DNA of 10,845 nucleotides from positions 1 through 10,845 of the forward strand of contig JAKAYH010000040.1 in NCBI GenBank assembly GCA_021826835.1, in the 5' to 3' direction. Of the stretch, positions 1 to 8,700 are shown in pieces. Source of the DNA: Thermoplasmata archaeon. Its GTDB lineage: Archaea; Thermoplasmatota; Thermoplasmata; Thermoplasmatales; Thermoplasmataceae. Both the position numbers and the translations under genes were made by a program. Below the pieces are notes generated by a model. The model had not been told where the DNA came from. It ran no database searches and saw only the letters and a list, made by a program, of their open reading frames with translations. Each line of letters begins with the position of its first letter. Within the stretch, counting starts at the first letter, position 1.

Positions 1-25
1 TGAATATACAATCAGCGTGAGACAA

Positions 26-97
26 GGGCCGGTAGATCAGCGGTAGATCGCCTGCTTTGCAAGCAGGAGGCCTCGGGTTCAAATCCCGACCGGTCCA
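26..97 (+). tRNA. tRNA-Ala (anticodon UGC)
   Basis: The full cloverleaf can be folded by eye. The acceptor stem is 26-32 with 90-96 and discriminator A97. The D stem is GATC 35-38 with 46-49. The anticodon stem is 51-55 with 63-67, the loop is 56-62 and the anticodon TGC is 58-60. The T stem is 73-77 with 85-89 around loop 78-84. The third acceptor pair is G28-U94, the G3-U70 wobble that is the classic identity element for alanyl-tRNA synthetase. This agrees with the anticodon. No intron is present, and the 3' CCA is not encoded because A97 is followed by TTT. That is common in archaea. The promoter lies mostly or entirely left of the window. Its position beside a defence operon makes it a candidate integration site. 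Confidence 0.97.
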
Positions 98-121
98 TTT
101 TTCCATTATCTAATGGTTTTT
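97..121 (+). terminator. Probable tRNA transcript terminator (T-runs with small hairpin)
   Basis: Directly after the tRNA there are two short T-runs, at 98-102 and 117-121. Between them is a perfect 5-bp inverted repeat, CCATT 103-107 and AATGG 112-116, with a 4-nt loop. Archaeal RNA polymerase terminates mainly at oligo-T tracts, so either run could end the tRNA transcript. The hairpin may be incidental. Confidence 0.45.
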
Positions 122-436
122 ATTAAGCAACTGTTTATGCTCTTATGGCCTTTGAGCCAAAGTGTCATAATTTACCTCTTAATGGGAATGTTCGAAGCGG
201 ATGCATGAGCATAATGGAAAAAGTGGTTGTTAAATTTCATGTGAAGTTTACAAATCTATGTATCAGAGCTAAATTATATCTAAGATCAACGATCCTGAAT
301 CGGGAAACAAAAAAAACTTCACATGCAACCAATGCAAATGGCACATTGATAAAAGTCCCGAGTCAACCACTTTTTCCAGGGTGTGAATTATTTGCAGAAT
401 TTTGATATAGTTGTGTTGATAAAGAAAAAGCGATAT

Positions 437-450
437 CAATTATATATGAT
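437..450 (+). promoter_or_regulatory. Candidate TATA box for the four-gene operon
   Basis: CAATTATATATGAT contains an archaeal-type TATA element (about 440-447). It is preceded by purine-rich sequence (AAAGAAAAAGCG, 421-432) where a BRE could lie further upstream. Transcription would start about 25 nt downstream, near 470, giving a leader of roughly 40 nt that includes the Shine-Dalgarno sequence at 504-508. No equivalent element is evident between the operon genes, so this is probably the main promoter. Confidence 0.45.
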
Positions 451-503
451 AAAATTTCAAATATTATTATCCGATGTGTCGATGGTATTTGACGAACTTA
501 GAA

Positions 504-508
504 AGAGG
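504..508 (+). promoter_or_regulatory. Ribosome binding site that bears on the methyltransferase start
   Basis: AGAGG (504-508) matches part of the anti-Shine-Dalgarno complement. It is only 2 nt from the ATG at 511, which is very tight. It is 8 nt from the in-frame ATG at 517, which is near ideal. Translation may therefore begin at 517, dropping the first two residues (Met-Lys). Confidence 0.5.
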
Positions 509-510
509 CT

Positions 511-3500
511 ATGAAAATGGAAAATGATTCTGCTTTAAGGGAAAGTGTATATAATCAAATTCTTAAAATCAATGAAGCTAAAGGTGTTTACGAGCTTTTT
601 AGAATTCTCGGTTATCCCGAAAGTTCAATACTTGATCTTTCCTCGAGGAGAAAGAAATCTACATTTGAATTCAAGAAGGAAGATAATGAAAGAATAACGG
701 AGATCTATTCTGTTTTAAATTTGGACGATAAATTACCCGTTTTTCTTTTAGAAACGACCACTTTGAGCCCATCTGTCATTAGATCTGTTACAAGCACATT
801 CGACAGGCAATATATACAATACCTCCTAATCTTCACAATTGATTACGGTGAGCTTACTTTCGTATTTCCAGACAAAGAGAAGGTAGAGGCAGGGAAACAT
901 AAACTCAAACTTATAAAACTTAACTCTGTTAAAGAGGATATCAAAACTAAGAAGTTCTATTATAGTGTCATAGAGACTTTGGCAAATCTGAGTTATGAAA
1001 ACCAAGCGACATGGAGAGAAGTTTGGAGAAACTGGAAAAAAGCCTTCAGCGTAGAGAGAGTTACTGAGGCTTTTTTTGAAGACTATAAAGAAGTATTTTT
1101 TAAACTAAGAAGCGAATTACATGAACAGAGAATTCCAAGCAAAGAATCCCATGAATTCACTCTGCAGTTCCTCAACAGAATAATGTTTATCTATTTCATA
1201 TCAAAGAAAGATTGGTTAGAAGAGCCAAAATTTGTAGATTGGCTATGGTCAAAATATATTGGCCTTGGGAAATACAATTCTAATGAATTCTATGAAAAAT
1301 GGCTTAAACAGGTATTCCTCAAGGCTTTTAATAACAGGGAAAATGAAATTAAGGGGTTGCCAGATAGTGTTATAAGAGTGATATCCAATGCACCATACCT
1401 TAATGGGGGACTTTTTAGGGAAAATAGACTGGATGGTTATAAGATACTTATAACAGATATGATATTCCAGAAGATCCTCAAATTCTTTGAGTCTTACAAT
1501 TTCACAATAAAAGAGGATATGCCACTAGAATCGGAAATTGCAGTAGATCCTCAGATGATTGGTTATGTTTATGAATCACTTGCAAATGTAGCTGAGGAAA
1601 TATACGATAGAAATGATCTCGGTATCTTTTATACTCCTAGAGTAGAAGTCGACTTTATGTGCCGTAGAAGTTTGGTTGAATACTTATCAAAAAATCTCGC
1701 AGAAATACCCAAAGAAAAATTTTACCATCTTATTTTTGATCCAGTTGAAGAGAGAGATAAGATAGTGGAATGGTTTACCAAAAACCAGCAATGGAGACGA
1801 CTTGAAGATATTCTTAATGGCCTATCTGTTGTTGACCCATCTTGCGGCTCAGGAGCTTTTTTGGTAGGTATGCTGAATGTCGTATCAGATTTATATAGAA
1901 TAATCTATAAGCATTTAGGAAACAGTATATCAGACTTTGCGCTGAAGAACCGGGTAATTGAATATTCCCTTTATGGTGTAGACGTAATGCCATGGGCGAT
2001 TCACGCAGCAGAATTAAGACTTTGGCTCCAACTTATAGTGGATACTGAGTTTAAAAAAGAGGATTTGAGGCAATACCCACTTTTGCCAAACCTTAATCTC
2101 AATTTAAGAGTCGGAGATTCTCTAGTCCAAGAAATTGGTGGCATAAGTTTCAATTTACGAAATAACAACCTCAAGACCCACCTAAAGAGGAAATTAGAGG
2201 AGCTAAAACAGGAGAAGCGAAAGTACTTCGAGAATTCGCCTACTGCAAAATTTAACACACCTGAAGAGGTTAAAAAGGAAGAGATCAGATTATTTGAAGA
2301 AATTATAGATGAAAGAGTTGAGAGTCTTACAAATGAAATACGGGTCTATGAGCACGAAATAGAAATGGCAGGGTATCAGAAAACACTTGTCGGAGAGCTA
2401 GTTATAGATGAAAAGAAAGTTAAGATGATTTGGACAAAAATAGAGATCAGCAGAGAAGAAATGAGTAAATTGCGAGGAGTCAAGGACCTATTAAACGATC
2501 CTGAAAGGAAACCATTTGTATGGGATATAGACTTTGCTGAAATTTTTGCAGACAGGGGTGGTTTCGATATAGTTATTGGAAATCCCCCATATGTTACACG
2601 AACTAACATTTCTCCACCGAATATGTCAAAAAAAGAAGCTTCTAAAAAAGAGAGAGATGAATATAAATCAAAATTATCAGATTCATTAAAAAACCTCTTC
2701 CCACAAATTACCAAAATTGGTACAATGTTAGATTTGTATGTCTATTTCTATTTTCAAGGAATGGCTTTAATCAACAGCTATGGAACATTCTCTTTTATCA
2801 CTTCTAATTCTTGGCTTAACGTTGGATTTGGAGAAACGCTAAGAGACTTTCTCGCTAAATTTGGAAATGGTGTTGAGATATTTGATACTAGGAAAAGAGT
2901 TTTTGACCATGCAAAGATAAATACAGTAATTGTATTTCTCAGCAAGCCTGAAGCTTTCAGAACACTTGAAGAAGAAAGTGTGCCGAAAAATAGAAATATT
3001 GTAAAGTTTATTTTATTCAAAGGCGGATTTGAACTGGCAAACACTAGAAATAATTTAATTATAGCAGAGAATGAAACCAACGTTTCTGATGGAGATCTTT
3101 CACTTTTTGCTATTCAACAAGATAAACTTGGGAAAAACTTCAATGGGAAGCTAACAGAAACAGAGAAGGTTATCCGTGAAAACTGGAGTCTATTTAGGGC
3201 CCCAGATGTTTTTTTTAAGGTGATAGAAAAAGATAGAATACGTCAATTATCTAAGGTTTCAAGAGTCAAAGTTGGATATAGGACAGGTGCCAATGACTTC
3301 TATTACTTAAGCAAGAAAGAAGCCTCAGAAAAGGGTATAGAAGAAGAGTTTCTAAAGCCAATAGTAACAACTCCCAAGGAGTGTAAAAACATACTTTTAA
3401 GTTCAGATAAACTTCCCTACTTAGTTTTCATCTGCGACAAATCAAAGTCGGAGCTTTACGACACCTACGCGTTAAAATATATAGAAGAGGCAGAGAAAAA

Positions 3501-4122
3501 AGAAATAGAGGTCAAGAAAGGTCCAGACAAAGGAAAGAAGCTCAGAGGATACCAAAACCTTGAACTTATAAGGCTGTCCGGACGAAGGAACTGGTACTCA
3601 TTAGGGGAAACTGTTCCACCTTATATTCTCGTCCCTCTTATATATTACAAAAGACCTGTAGTCTGCATCAATAATAATGCTCTTAATGATGTTAATATGG
3701 TAGGGATCCACCCGTTCGAAGAATATAAGAGCGAAAGATTAGCTCTTTCACTCCTCTCTACATTTTCTCTCCTTAATTATGAGCTATTTGGAATCTCAAA
3801 TCTCGGGGAGGGGAGTCTCAAACTCAATCCAAGTTATATTGAAAAGTGCAGGATATTTGACCCAAAGTTCTTATCGATTCATGAAGGAATCTTAACGAAA
3901 TTTGCACAAAGAGAATTTAGAGACGTTTTTGAAGAAATTGGTATAGACTCAAGCATGTCGATACGAGATCAGGACCCTGTCCCTCTTCAAGATAGGGGAG
4001 AGCTTGACAACATTATATTTGACGAATTAGGACTTACTCAAGATGAGAGAAAGGAAGTTTACTGGTCAGTTTGCGAGTTGGTGAAGCAGAGGATTGACAA
4101 AGCTAGGAGCTTGAGGGATTAG
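511..4122 (+). CDS. Adenine-specific DNA methyltransferase, Eco57I / PglX-like (restriction-modification or related defence system)
   Basis: This 1203-aa protein is predicted to transfer a methyl group from S-adenosylmethionine to adenine N6 in host DNA. A YTP element (374-376) precedes the SAM-binding motif I, DPSCGSG (442-448). The sequence GVDVMPWAIHAAELRL (from about 489) is typical motif II/III context. The catalytic motif IV is NPPY (691-694), in the I-before-IV order seen in Eco57I-type enzymes. A charged, helix-rich insert (about 555-640) lies between motifs I and IV, as in PglX-like proteins. The C-terminal third (about 820-1150) is the likely target-recognition region. Residues 1-170 form a separate domain without a clear nuclease signature, so the cleaving activity probably sits in the helicase-PLD protein. 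It is first in the operon, with 1 bp before the next gene. The start is given as the longest form, but the SD spacing favours 517. The family is certain; the role is inferred from context. Confidence 0.93.
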   Translation: MKMENDSALRESVYNQILKINEAKGVYELFRILGYPESSILDLSSRRKKSTFEFKKEDNERITEIYSVLNLDDKLPVFLLETTTLSPSVIRSVTSTFDRQYIQYLLIFTIDYGELTFVFPDKEKVEAGKHKLKLIKLNSVKEDIKTKKFYYSVIETLANLSYENQATWREVWRNWKKAFSVERVTEAFFEDYKEVFFKLRSELHEQRIPSKESHEFTLQFLNRIMFIYFISKKDWLEEPKFVDWLWSKYIGLGKYNSNEFYEKWLKQVFLKAFNNRENEIKGLPDSVIRVISNAPYLNGGLFRENRLDGYKILITDMIFQKILKFFESYNFTIKEDMPLESEIAVDPQMIGYVYESLANVAEEIYDRNDLGIFYTPRVEVDFMCRRSLVEYLSKNLAEIPKEKFYHLIFDPVEERDKIVEWFTKNQQWRRLEDILNGLSVVDPSCGSGAFLVGMLNVVSDLYRIIYKHLGNSISDFALKNRVIEYSLYGVDVMPWAIHAAELRLWLQLIVDTEFKKEDLRQYPLLPNLNLNLRVGDSLVQEIGGISFNLRNNNLKTHLKRKLEELKQEKRKYFENSPTAKFNTPEEVKKEEIRLFEEIIDERVESLTNEIRVYEHEIEMAGYQKTLVGELVIDEKKVKMIWTKIEISREEMSKLRGVKDLLNDPERKPFVWDIDFAEIFADRGGFDIVIGNPPYVTRTNISPPNMSKKEASKKERDEYKSKLSDSLKNLFPQITKIGTMLDLYVYFYFQGMALINSYGTFSFITSNSWLNVGFGETLRDFLAKFGNGVEIFDTRKRVFDHAKINTVIVFLSKPEAFRTLEEESVPKNRNIVKFILFKGGFELANTRNNLIIAENETNVSDGDLSLFAIQQDKLGKNFNGKLTETEKVIRENWSLFRAPDVFFKVIEKDRIRQLSKVSRVKVGYRTGANDFYYLSKKEASEKGIEEEFLKPIVTTPKECKNILLSSDKLPYLVFICDKSKSELYDTYALKYIEEAEKKEIEVKKGPDKGKKLRGYQNLELIRLSGRRNWYSLGETVPPYILVPLIYYKRPVVCINNNALNDVNMVGIHPFEEYKSERLALSLLSTFSLLNYELFGISNLGEGSLKLNPSYIEKCRIFDPKFLSIHEGILTKFAQREFRDVFEEIGIDSSMSIRDQDPVPLQDRGELDNIIFDELGLTQDERKEVYWSVCELVKQRIDKARSLRD
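4113..4117 (+). promoter_or_regulatory. Shine-Dalgarno for the HTH-metalloprotease gene
   Basis: GAGGG lies inside the last codons of the methyltransferase, 6 nt before the ATG at 4124. It supports this start and translation of the gene from the shared operon mRNA. Confidence 0.6.
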
Positions 4123-4123
4123 A

Positions 4124-5272
4124 ATGACCAATTCCTTTACCGTTTATGTAGTTCCAGAGGTATTAATTTGGTTGAGAACAAGTGCCGGATGGGAAATAGG
4201 TGATGTTGCCAAGTTACTCGGAACATCTGAGGATGTAGTCAAGGAAATCGAATCAGGGAAAAGGAATCCGACTATGAGTCAATTGAATATCCTTTCAAAA
4301 AAATATCAAAGACCGATTGCGTCATTCTTTTTATCAGAGCCAAAGCAGGAAAAGGCAATGCCAAAGGATTACAGATTCCTATCTAACAAGATCAATGTAT
4401 TTGACCGAAAAACTATCATTGTTATACGTAGAACCAGAAGTCTACAGAATCTAGGCAATGAACTTTCTCTGAATATCAATTATGCTTCAAAGACTGAAAT
4501 CAAAAAAGCTAAACTCACCGATAACCCCGATCTTATTGCTTCTGAGTATCGAAAATTGCTGTATCTTGACCTTGAGAAGCAAAGAAGGTTTAAAGATGCT
4601 TACAAGATGTTTGGGTATCTAAGGGATGTACTTGAGAACCTCAATATCTTCGTTTTTCAATTCTCAATGCCTATTGATGATGCTAGAGGATTCGCATTAG
4701 CAGATGAAGTTCCTAATATTGTAGTCATAAACTCAAAGGATAGTATCGAAGCACGATTATTTACCCTGATGCATGAGGTTGGACACATTATGCTTGGGGA
4801 GACCGTCGTAGATCTTCCAGATGAGTCTTTGGTGATAAAAAGCAATATAGAGGAATGGTGCAACGCATTTTCTTCAGCGTTCCTGTTGCCAAATGAGGTC
4901 TCTATTGATTTATTCAACAAGAACAATGATTCCCTCACTAGAACGGATACCCTGAATACATTGTCAAGGAAATATAAGGTTAGCAAAGCAGTACTACTGG
5001 TAAAAATGGTAAATTTGGATTATATTTCAAGGCAAGAATTCGAGTCAGTATTTGCCAGATATACTTTCAGAGAAGAGAGGGTGGAAACGAAAAAGAAGCA
5101 GGCAAAAGGAACGACATCGGATCAGAGATGCCTTTCAGAAATGGGGAATAAATTCGTATCTCTTGTTGCTAATAATTTTGACAAGGAACTCATAACCTAC
5201 AACGATGCCCTCAGCTTCTTATCTATAAAATCTAAAAATTTCGATAAAGTTTTGGCGAGAGCGAGAAAATGA
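4124..5272 (+). CDS. XRE-family HTH protein with ImmA/IrrE-type metalloprotease domain (COG2856-like)
   Basis: This 382-aa two-domain protein has an XRE-type helix-turn-helix at about residues 11-70. The recognisable XRE pattern is an AGW start, then LLGTSEDVVKEIESG, then the P49 to Y61 stretch. The ImmA/IrrE zinc-peptidase domain contains HEVGH (217-221) and a downstream EEWCNAF segment (243-249) that should supply the third zinc ligand (E243 or E244). Residues about 335-382 form a short C-terminal helical region like that of other long COG2856 proteins. ImmA/IrrE proteins cleave or relieve repressors, and XRE-COG2856 proteins are also paired with toxins. Here the gene starts 1 bp after the methyltransferase stop and overlaps the DUF4411 gene by 4 bp (ATGA), implying coupled translation. 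It is probably an autoregulator or antitoxin. All motif residues are intact. Confidence 0.92.
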   Translation: MTNSFTVYVVPEVLIWLRTSAGWEIGDVAKLLGTSEDVVKEIESGKRNPTMSQLNILSKKYQRPIASFFLSEPKQEKAMPKDYRFLSNKINVFDRKTIIVIRRTRSLQNLGNELSLNINYASKTEIKKAKLTDNPDLIASEYRKLLYLDLEKQRRFKDAYKMFGYLRDVLENLNIFVFQFSMPIDDARGFALADEVPNIVVINSKDSIEARLFTLMHEVGHIMLGETVVDLPDESLVIKSNIEEWCNAFSSAFLLPNEVSIDLFNKNNDSLTRTDTLNTLSRKYKVSKAVLLVKMVNLDYISRQEFESVFARYTFREERVETKKKQAKGTTSDQRCLSEMGNKFVSLVANNFDKELITYNDALSFLSIKSKNFDKVLARARK

Positions 5273-5760
5273 CTTCAAATCACTACGTTATAGATACATC
5301 ATCGTTTGTAGATCTCAATAGACACCACCCTATTGATGTGTTCCCTAGTGTGTGGGCTAATTTGGAATCATTATCTAAAAAAGGACTTTTGGTAGCTCCT
5401 GTTGAGGTTTTACATGAGATTAATGAGAGAGATGACGAACTCGCTTTATGGGCTAAAAATAATTATGAACTTTTTCGAACACCTACAAAGAAGCAGATTG
5501 AAATACTGAGAGAAATACTAAAAAATTATCCTGCTTTGGTAAAAGAAGACAGGAAATATGATGCAGATGTCTGGGTAGTGTCTCTTGCAGTTGAGATAGC
5601 CAGAGAGCCTCAGCAAACCATAATCCAAATAAAAAAAATAGTTGTAACTGAAGAAAAACTTCGAGGAGATAAAATCAAGATACCATATATATGCCAAAAG
5701 TATGGAATAGAATCTATTGGCATTATTGAAATGTTAAGAATAGAAGGATGGAAATTCTAG
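5269..5760 (+). CDS. DUF4411 family PIN-like protein, putative toxin
   Basis: This 163-aa protein has the PIN-like layout of DUF4411. It begins with a beta strand ending in an acidic residue, YVIDTSSF with D9. It has an EVLHE segment (E46 and E50), an ADVWVVSLA helix containing D100 (D98 nearby), and a late acidic pair after a strand (VVTEE, E128/E129). It ends with the characteristic KIPYICQKYGI and a final IIEMLR helix. PIN-fold proteins are metal-dependent ribonucleases, and many act as toxins cutting tRNA, rRNA or mRNA. The start codon overlaps the stop of the HTH-metalloprotease gene (ATGA), an arrangement typical of toxin-antitoxin pairs. The likely acidic site is preserved, so the protein looks potentially active. 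Its RNA target cannot be read from sequence. The family call is strong; the toxin role is inferred. Confidence 0.88.
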   Translation: MTSNHYVIDTSSFVDLNRHHPIDVFPSVWANLESLSKKGLLVAPVEVLHEINERDDELALWAKNNYELFRTPTKKQIEILREILKNYPALVKEDRKYDADVWVVSLAVEIAREPQQTIIQIKKIVVTEEKLRGDKIKIPYICQKYGIESIGIIEMLRIEGWKF

Positions 5761-5766
5761 GGTGAT
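5761..5766 (+). promoter_or_regulatory. Strong Shine-Dalgarno for the helicase-nuclease gene
   Basis: GGTGAT immediately follows the DUF4411 stop codon and lies 6 nt before the ATG at 5773. It matches six bases of the conserved 16S 3'-end complement (AGGAGGTGAT). It rules out the out-of-frame ATGs at 5765 and 5768 as starts. Confidence 0.65.
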
Positions 5767-5772
5767 GATGGC

Positions 5773-8700
5773 ATGACACTGCATAAAGAGATAATAGATA
5801 ATAGTGATAGCAATAAACTAGTTAGTTTCTTAAATGATGCACTGAAGGAGAATGGGAAAGGCAATTTTGACATAGCTAGTGCCTTTTTTAACATTAGCGC
5901 TTTTGCTATGATAAAGGAAAACCTTGATCAGGTTGAAAGATTTAGGTTGTTATTGGGGGAGTCTCCAGAGATCAAGAACGATAACACATTAGGGGATGTT
6001 TTACTTGATGAAATAAAGAAAGAAGTCGAGGGTTTTGGTCTTTCAAAGGATTCGGATACGACAGTAAGACTCTTCATTGACTTTCTGAAAAGAAAAAATG
6101 TCGAGGTGAAACTTTTTGAGAAATTTCTTCACGGCAAAGCCTATATCTTTGATGATCGGGTAGTGATAGGTTCTTCTAACTTTACTAGCTCAGGTCTAAC
6201 ACGCTATGGGGAACTGAATACCTGGAGACAAGAATCCCAGGCAATTTACACCAGAAAGGAATGGTTTGAAAAATTTTGGGATGAATCTATAGATTTCAAA
6301 ACACAATTGATAGAGATTCTTGAAAATTCGAGATTTGGTAGTAAAGAATACTCTCCTTATGAAATTTACATAAAAACACTTTATGAGATGCAGAAAGATG
6401 ACATAAGGGAGGAACAAAAAGAGGATAAACCCATAGGATTACCAGAAACTAAGGTAAATTTGGCACAGTTCCAGGAAGATGCTATAGCTAGAATATGGAC
6501 GAGAATGAAGAAATACGGGGGGTGCATCGTAGCAGACTCTGTAGGGTTAGGTAAAACGTGGATTGCAAAAAAGGTACTAGAACAAATTGGCTACTACGAA
6601 CGAAAAAATATTTTGGTCATATGTCCCGCTCAACTTCGAGAGATGTGGAAAATAGAACTTAAGAATATTGACACAAAGGAGAATATACTATCGCAAGAAG
6701 ACCTAGCATCCGAATCCTATTTGGGCAAAGCTAAACGGGTTCTTGGAGGACAATTGGACAATGTAGAATTAATCGTTGTCGATGAAAGCCACAATTTTAG
6801 GAACCCCTTATCAAATAGATGGGAAAACTTTTTCTCATTGGTAAATGACTATATCTCAAGCTCAGGGAAAAAGCCGTATATACTATTTTTGACCGCAACT
6901 CCTATTAACAATACTCCATGGGATCTGTATTGGCAAATTATGCTACTTGTGTTGATGAACAGATCAGCATTTATCAAGGAAAACATTCCCGATTTATTTA
7001 AGTTCTTTAGAGTGGCCAAAGACCAGCCATCTCTCTTGAATGATCTATTGAATGAGATATCTATAAGGAGAACTAGAGACTATATTATTGAGAATTATCC
7101 CGATGCATATATAATAGTCAATCATCCTAATGGCGAGACTGAAGAGCACAAAATTACATTTCCTAAAAGGGTCCTTGAAAACGTCAAATACAATTTAGAC
7201 AGCACATATGAAGGGATGTACAAAGAAATTTCAGTGACTCTTACTAAAAAACTTACAATGGCATATTACCGCATCCTTGAATATAGAAAGGAGGTTGTCA
7301 AGACAGAAGAAGAGAAGCTTGCACTGGGCAGAATGATAGCTATTGAAGGCATATTCAGAACAATTTTGTTAAAACGTCTGGAAAGTAGTGTCGATTCTTT
7401 CAGAAAAAGTATACATAATCACATCAATTTTCTTGAAAAGATGAAGCTATATCTAAAGGATGGAAAACTCCTTTCAAAAGATAGTTACATAAAGTACATT
7501 CTAAGGTCTTATGACGATATAGAGGACGGAAGCATAAAAGAGATACTGGATGATTTCAGGCTTTCCGAATATCGCATTGATGATCTTTTCCAGGACATAG
7601 ATACAGACATAGATTTACTCAAAAATATTTTAGAGAGAGTAAAGAGAATTAAACCTTCAGATGACTCAAAACTCAAAGTATTAAAAGACAAACTTCTTGA
7701 GTTGTCAAAAGACGGTCAGATTGTGCTTTTTACATATTATGCGGATACATTAAACTATATCTATGAAGAGATCAACAATGATGATAGGTTCTCAAATCTC
7801 AGGATAGAAGCAATTTCCAGCTCTGGTGTTACAAACAAGAGTCCAGAAAAGCGTGAAGAGATTATAAATGAATTTTTCGACAAAAAAATTAACATTATTC
7901 TTAGCACAGATGTACTTTCAGAAGGACGGAATCTTCAAACTGCGAAGTATCTGATCAACTATGATCTACACTGGAATCCAACTAGAATGATTCAGAGGGC
8001 AGGTAGGATTGATAGAATTGGATCATCCTACAAGGAAATCTATGTCTACAATTTTTTCCCTGAAGACGAACTTGAAGAATTTCTCAAGTTAGTTCAGGCA
8101 TTACAAAGTAAGATTATAGATATCGACGATTCAGTTGGTCTTGATCAATCAGTACTTGGAGAAGAAATACATCCTAAGGTCTTTGGAATAATCAGACGTA
8201 TCAAAGGTAAAGACGAAACACTTTTTAAAGAGCTGGAAGCCGATCTTTTTGGAGGTGGGGAGCTTTTTTATCAGCCTTTAAAGGCATTCCTCAAAGATAA
8301 AGGAATTGAAGAACTAGATAAAATTCCCTTTGGAGTATTTAGCGGGTTGAAGCGGGAAAAAATTTCTGGAATCTTCTTTTACTATGAGTATCAAAAAGAC
8401 TTTCATTTCTGGTATTTGTACGATATTAAAACCCATAATTTTATAACTAGTAAAACTGACATTTTGGATTACATAGCGTGCAAGAAGGATGAAAAACGTA
8501 ACATTCCATATTTCTTTGAGAACGTCTATGATGTAAACAAACTGGTTTTGGAAGAAATTGAAAGAACTTACAAAGAAATAGAGCTCAGCAGCAGTCAGGA
8601 TTCTCAACTAAAGGAACTTAGTCGGTCAAACAGTACTAAATTCATTAAGAAAATGATTGATGAAATTGAGATACAGATGAATGATTATTATGATACGTAC

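Larger units (their letters stand above)
98..510. other. Intergenic region between tRNA-Ala and the defence operon; no convincing intact gene
   Basis: This stretch of about 410 bp holds the tRNA terminator at its left end and the likely operon promoter at its right end. An 86-codon open frame at 145-405 lacks a ribosome binding site and resembles nothing I know. A different + frame, open from 273 to a stop at 384-386, reads more like protein. It contains DPESGNKKNFTCNQCKWH, with a CxxC pair, but it has no ATG and is preceded by a TAA at 270-272. I read it as a possible remnant of a small zinc-binding protein, not a functional gene. Nothing else is recognisable. Confidence 0.5.

Noticed and set aside
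1..25. TATA box for the tRNA at about 2-9
   Set aside because: GAATATAC lies too close to the tRNA 5' end for standard archaeal spacing. The true promoter probably extends left of the window.
145..405. 86-codon + strand open frame after the tRNA
   Set aside because: It has no ribosome binding site, no TATA at the right distance and no recognisable motif. A competing frame in the same place looks more protein-like.
2001..3080. Three - strand open frames of 85-112 codons inside the methyltransferase
   Set aside because: They are antisense shadows of a clearly coding gene, Ser/Phe/Leu-rich as expected from reversed coding, and have no start signals.
4657..4986. - strand open frame of 109 codons inside the HTH-metalloprotease gene
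   Set aside because: It is an antisense shadow lying over the conserved HEVGH region of a real gene.
6196..8607. Three - strand open frames of 60-97 codons inside the helicase gene
   Set aside because: They are antisense shadows of conserved PLD and helicase coding sequence.
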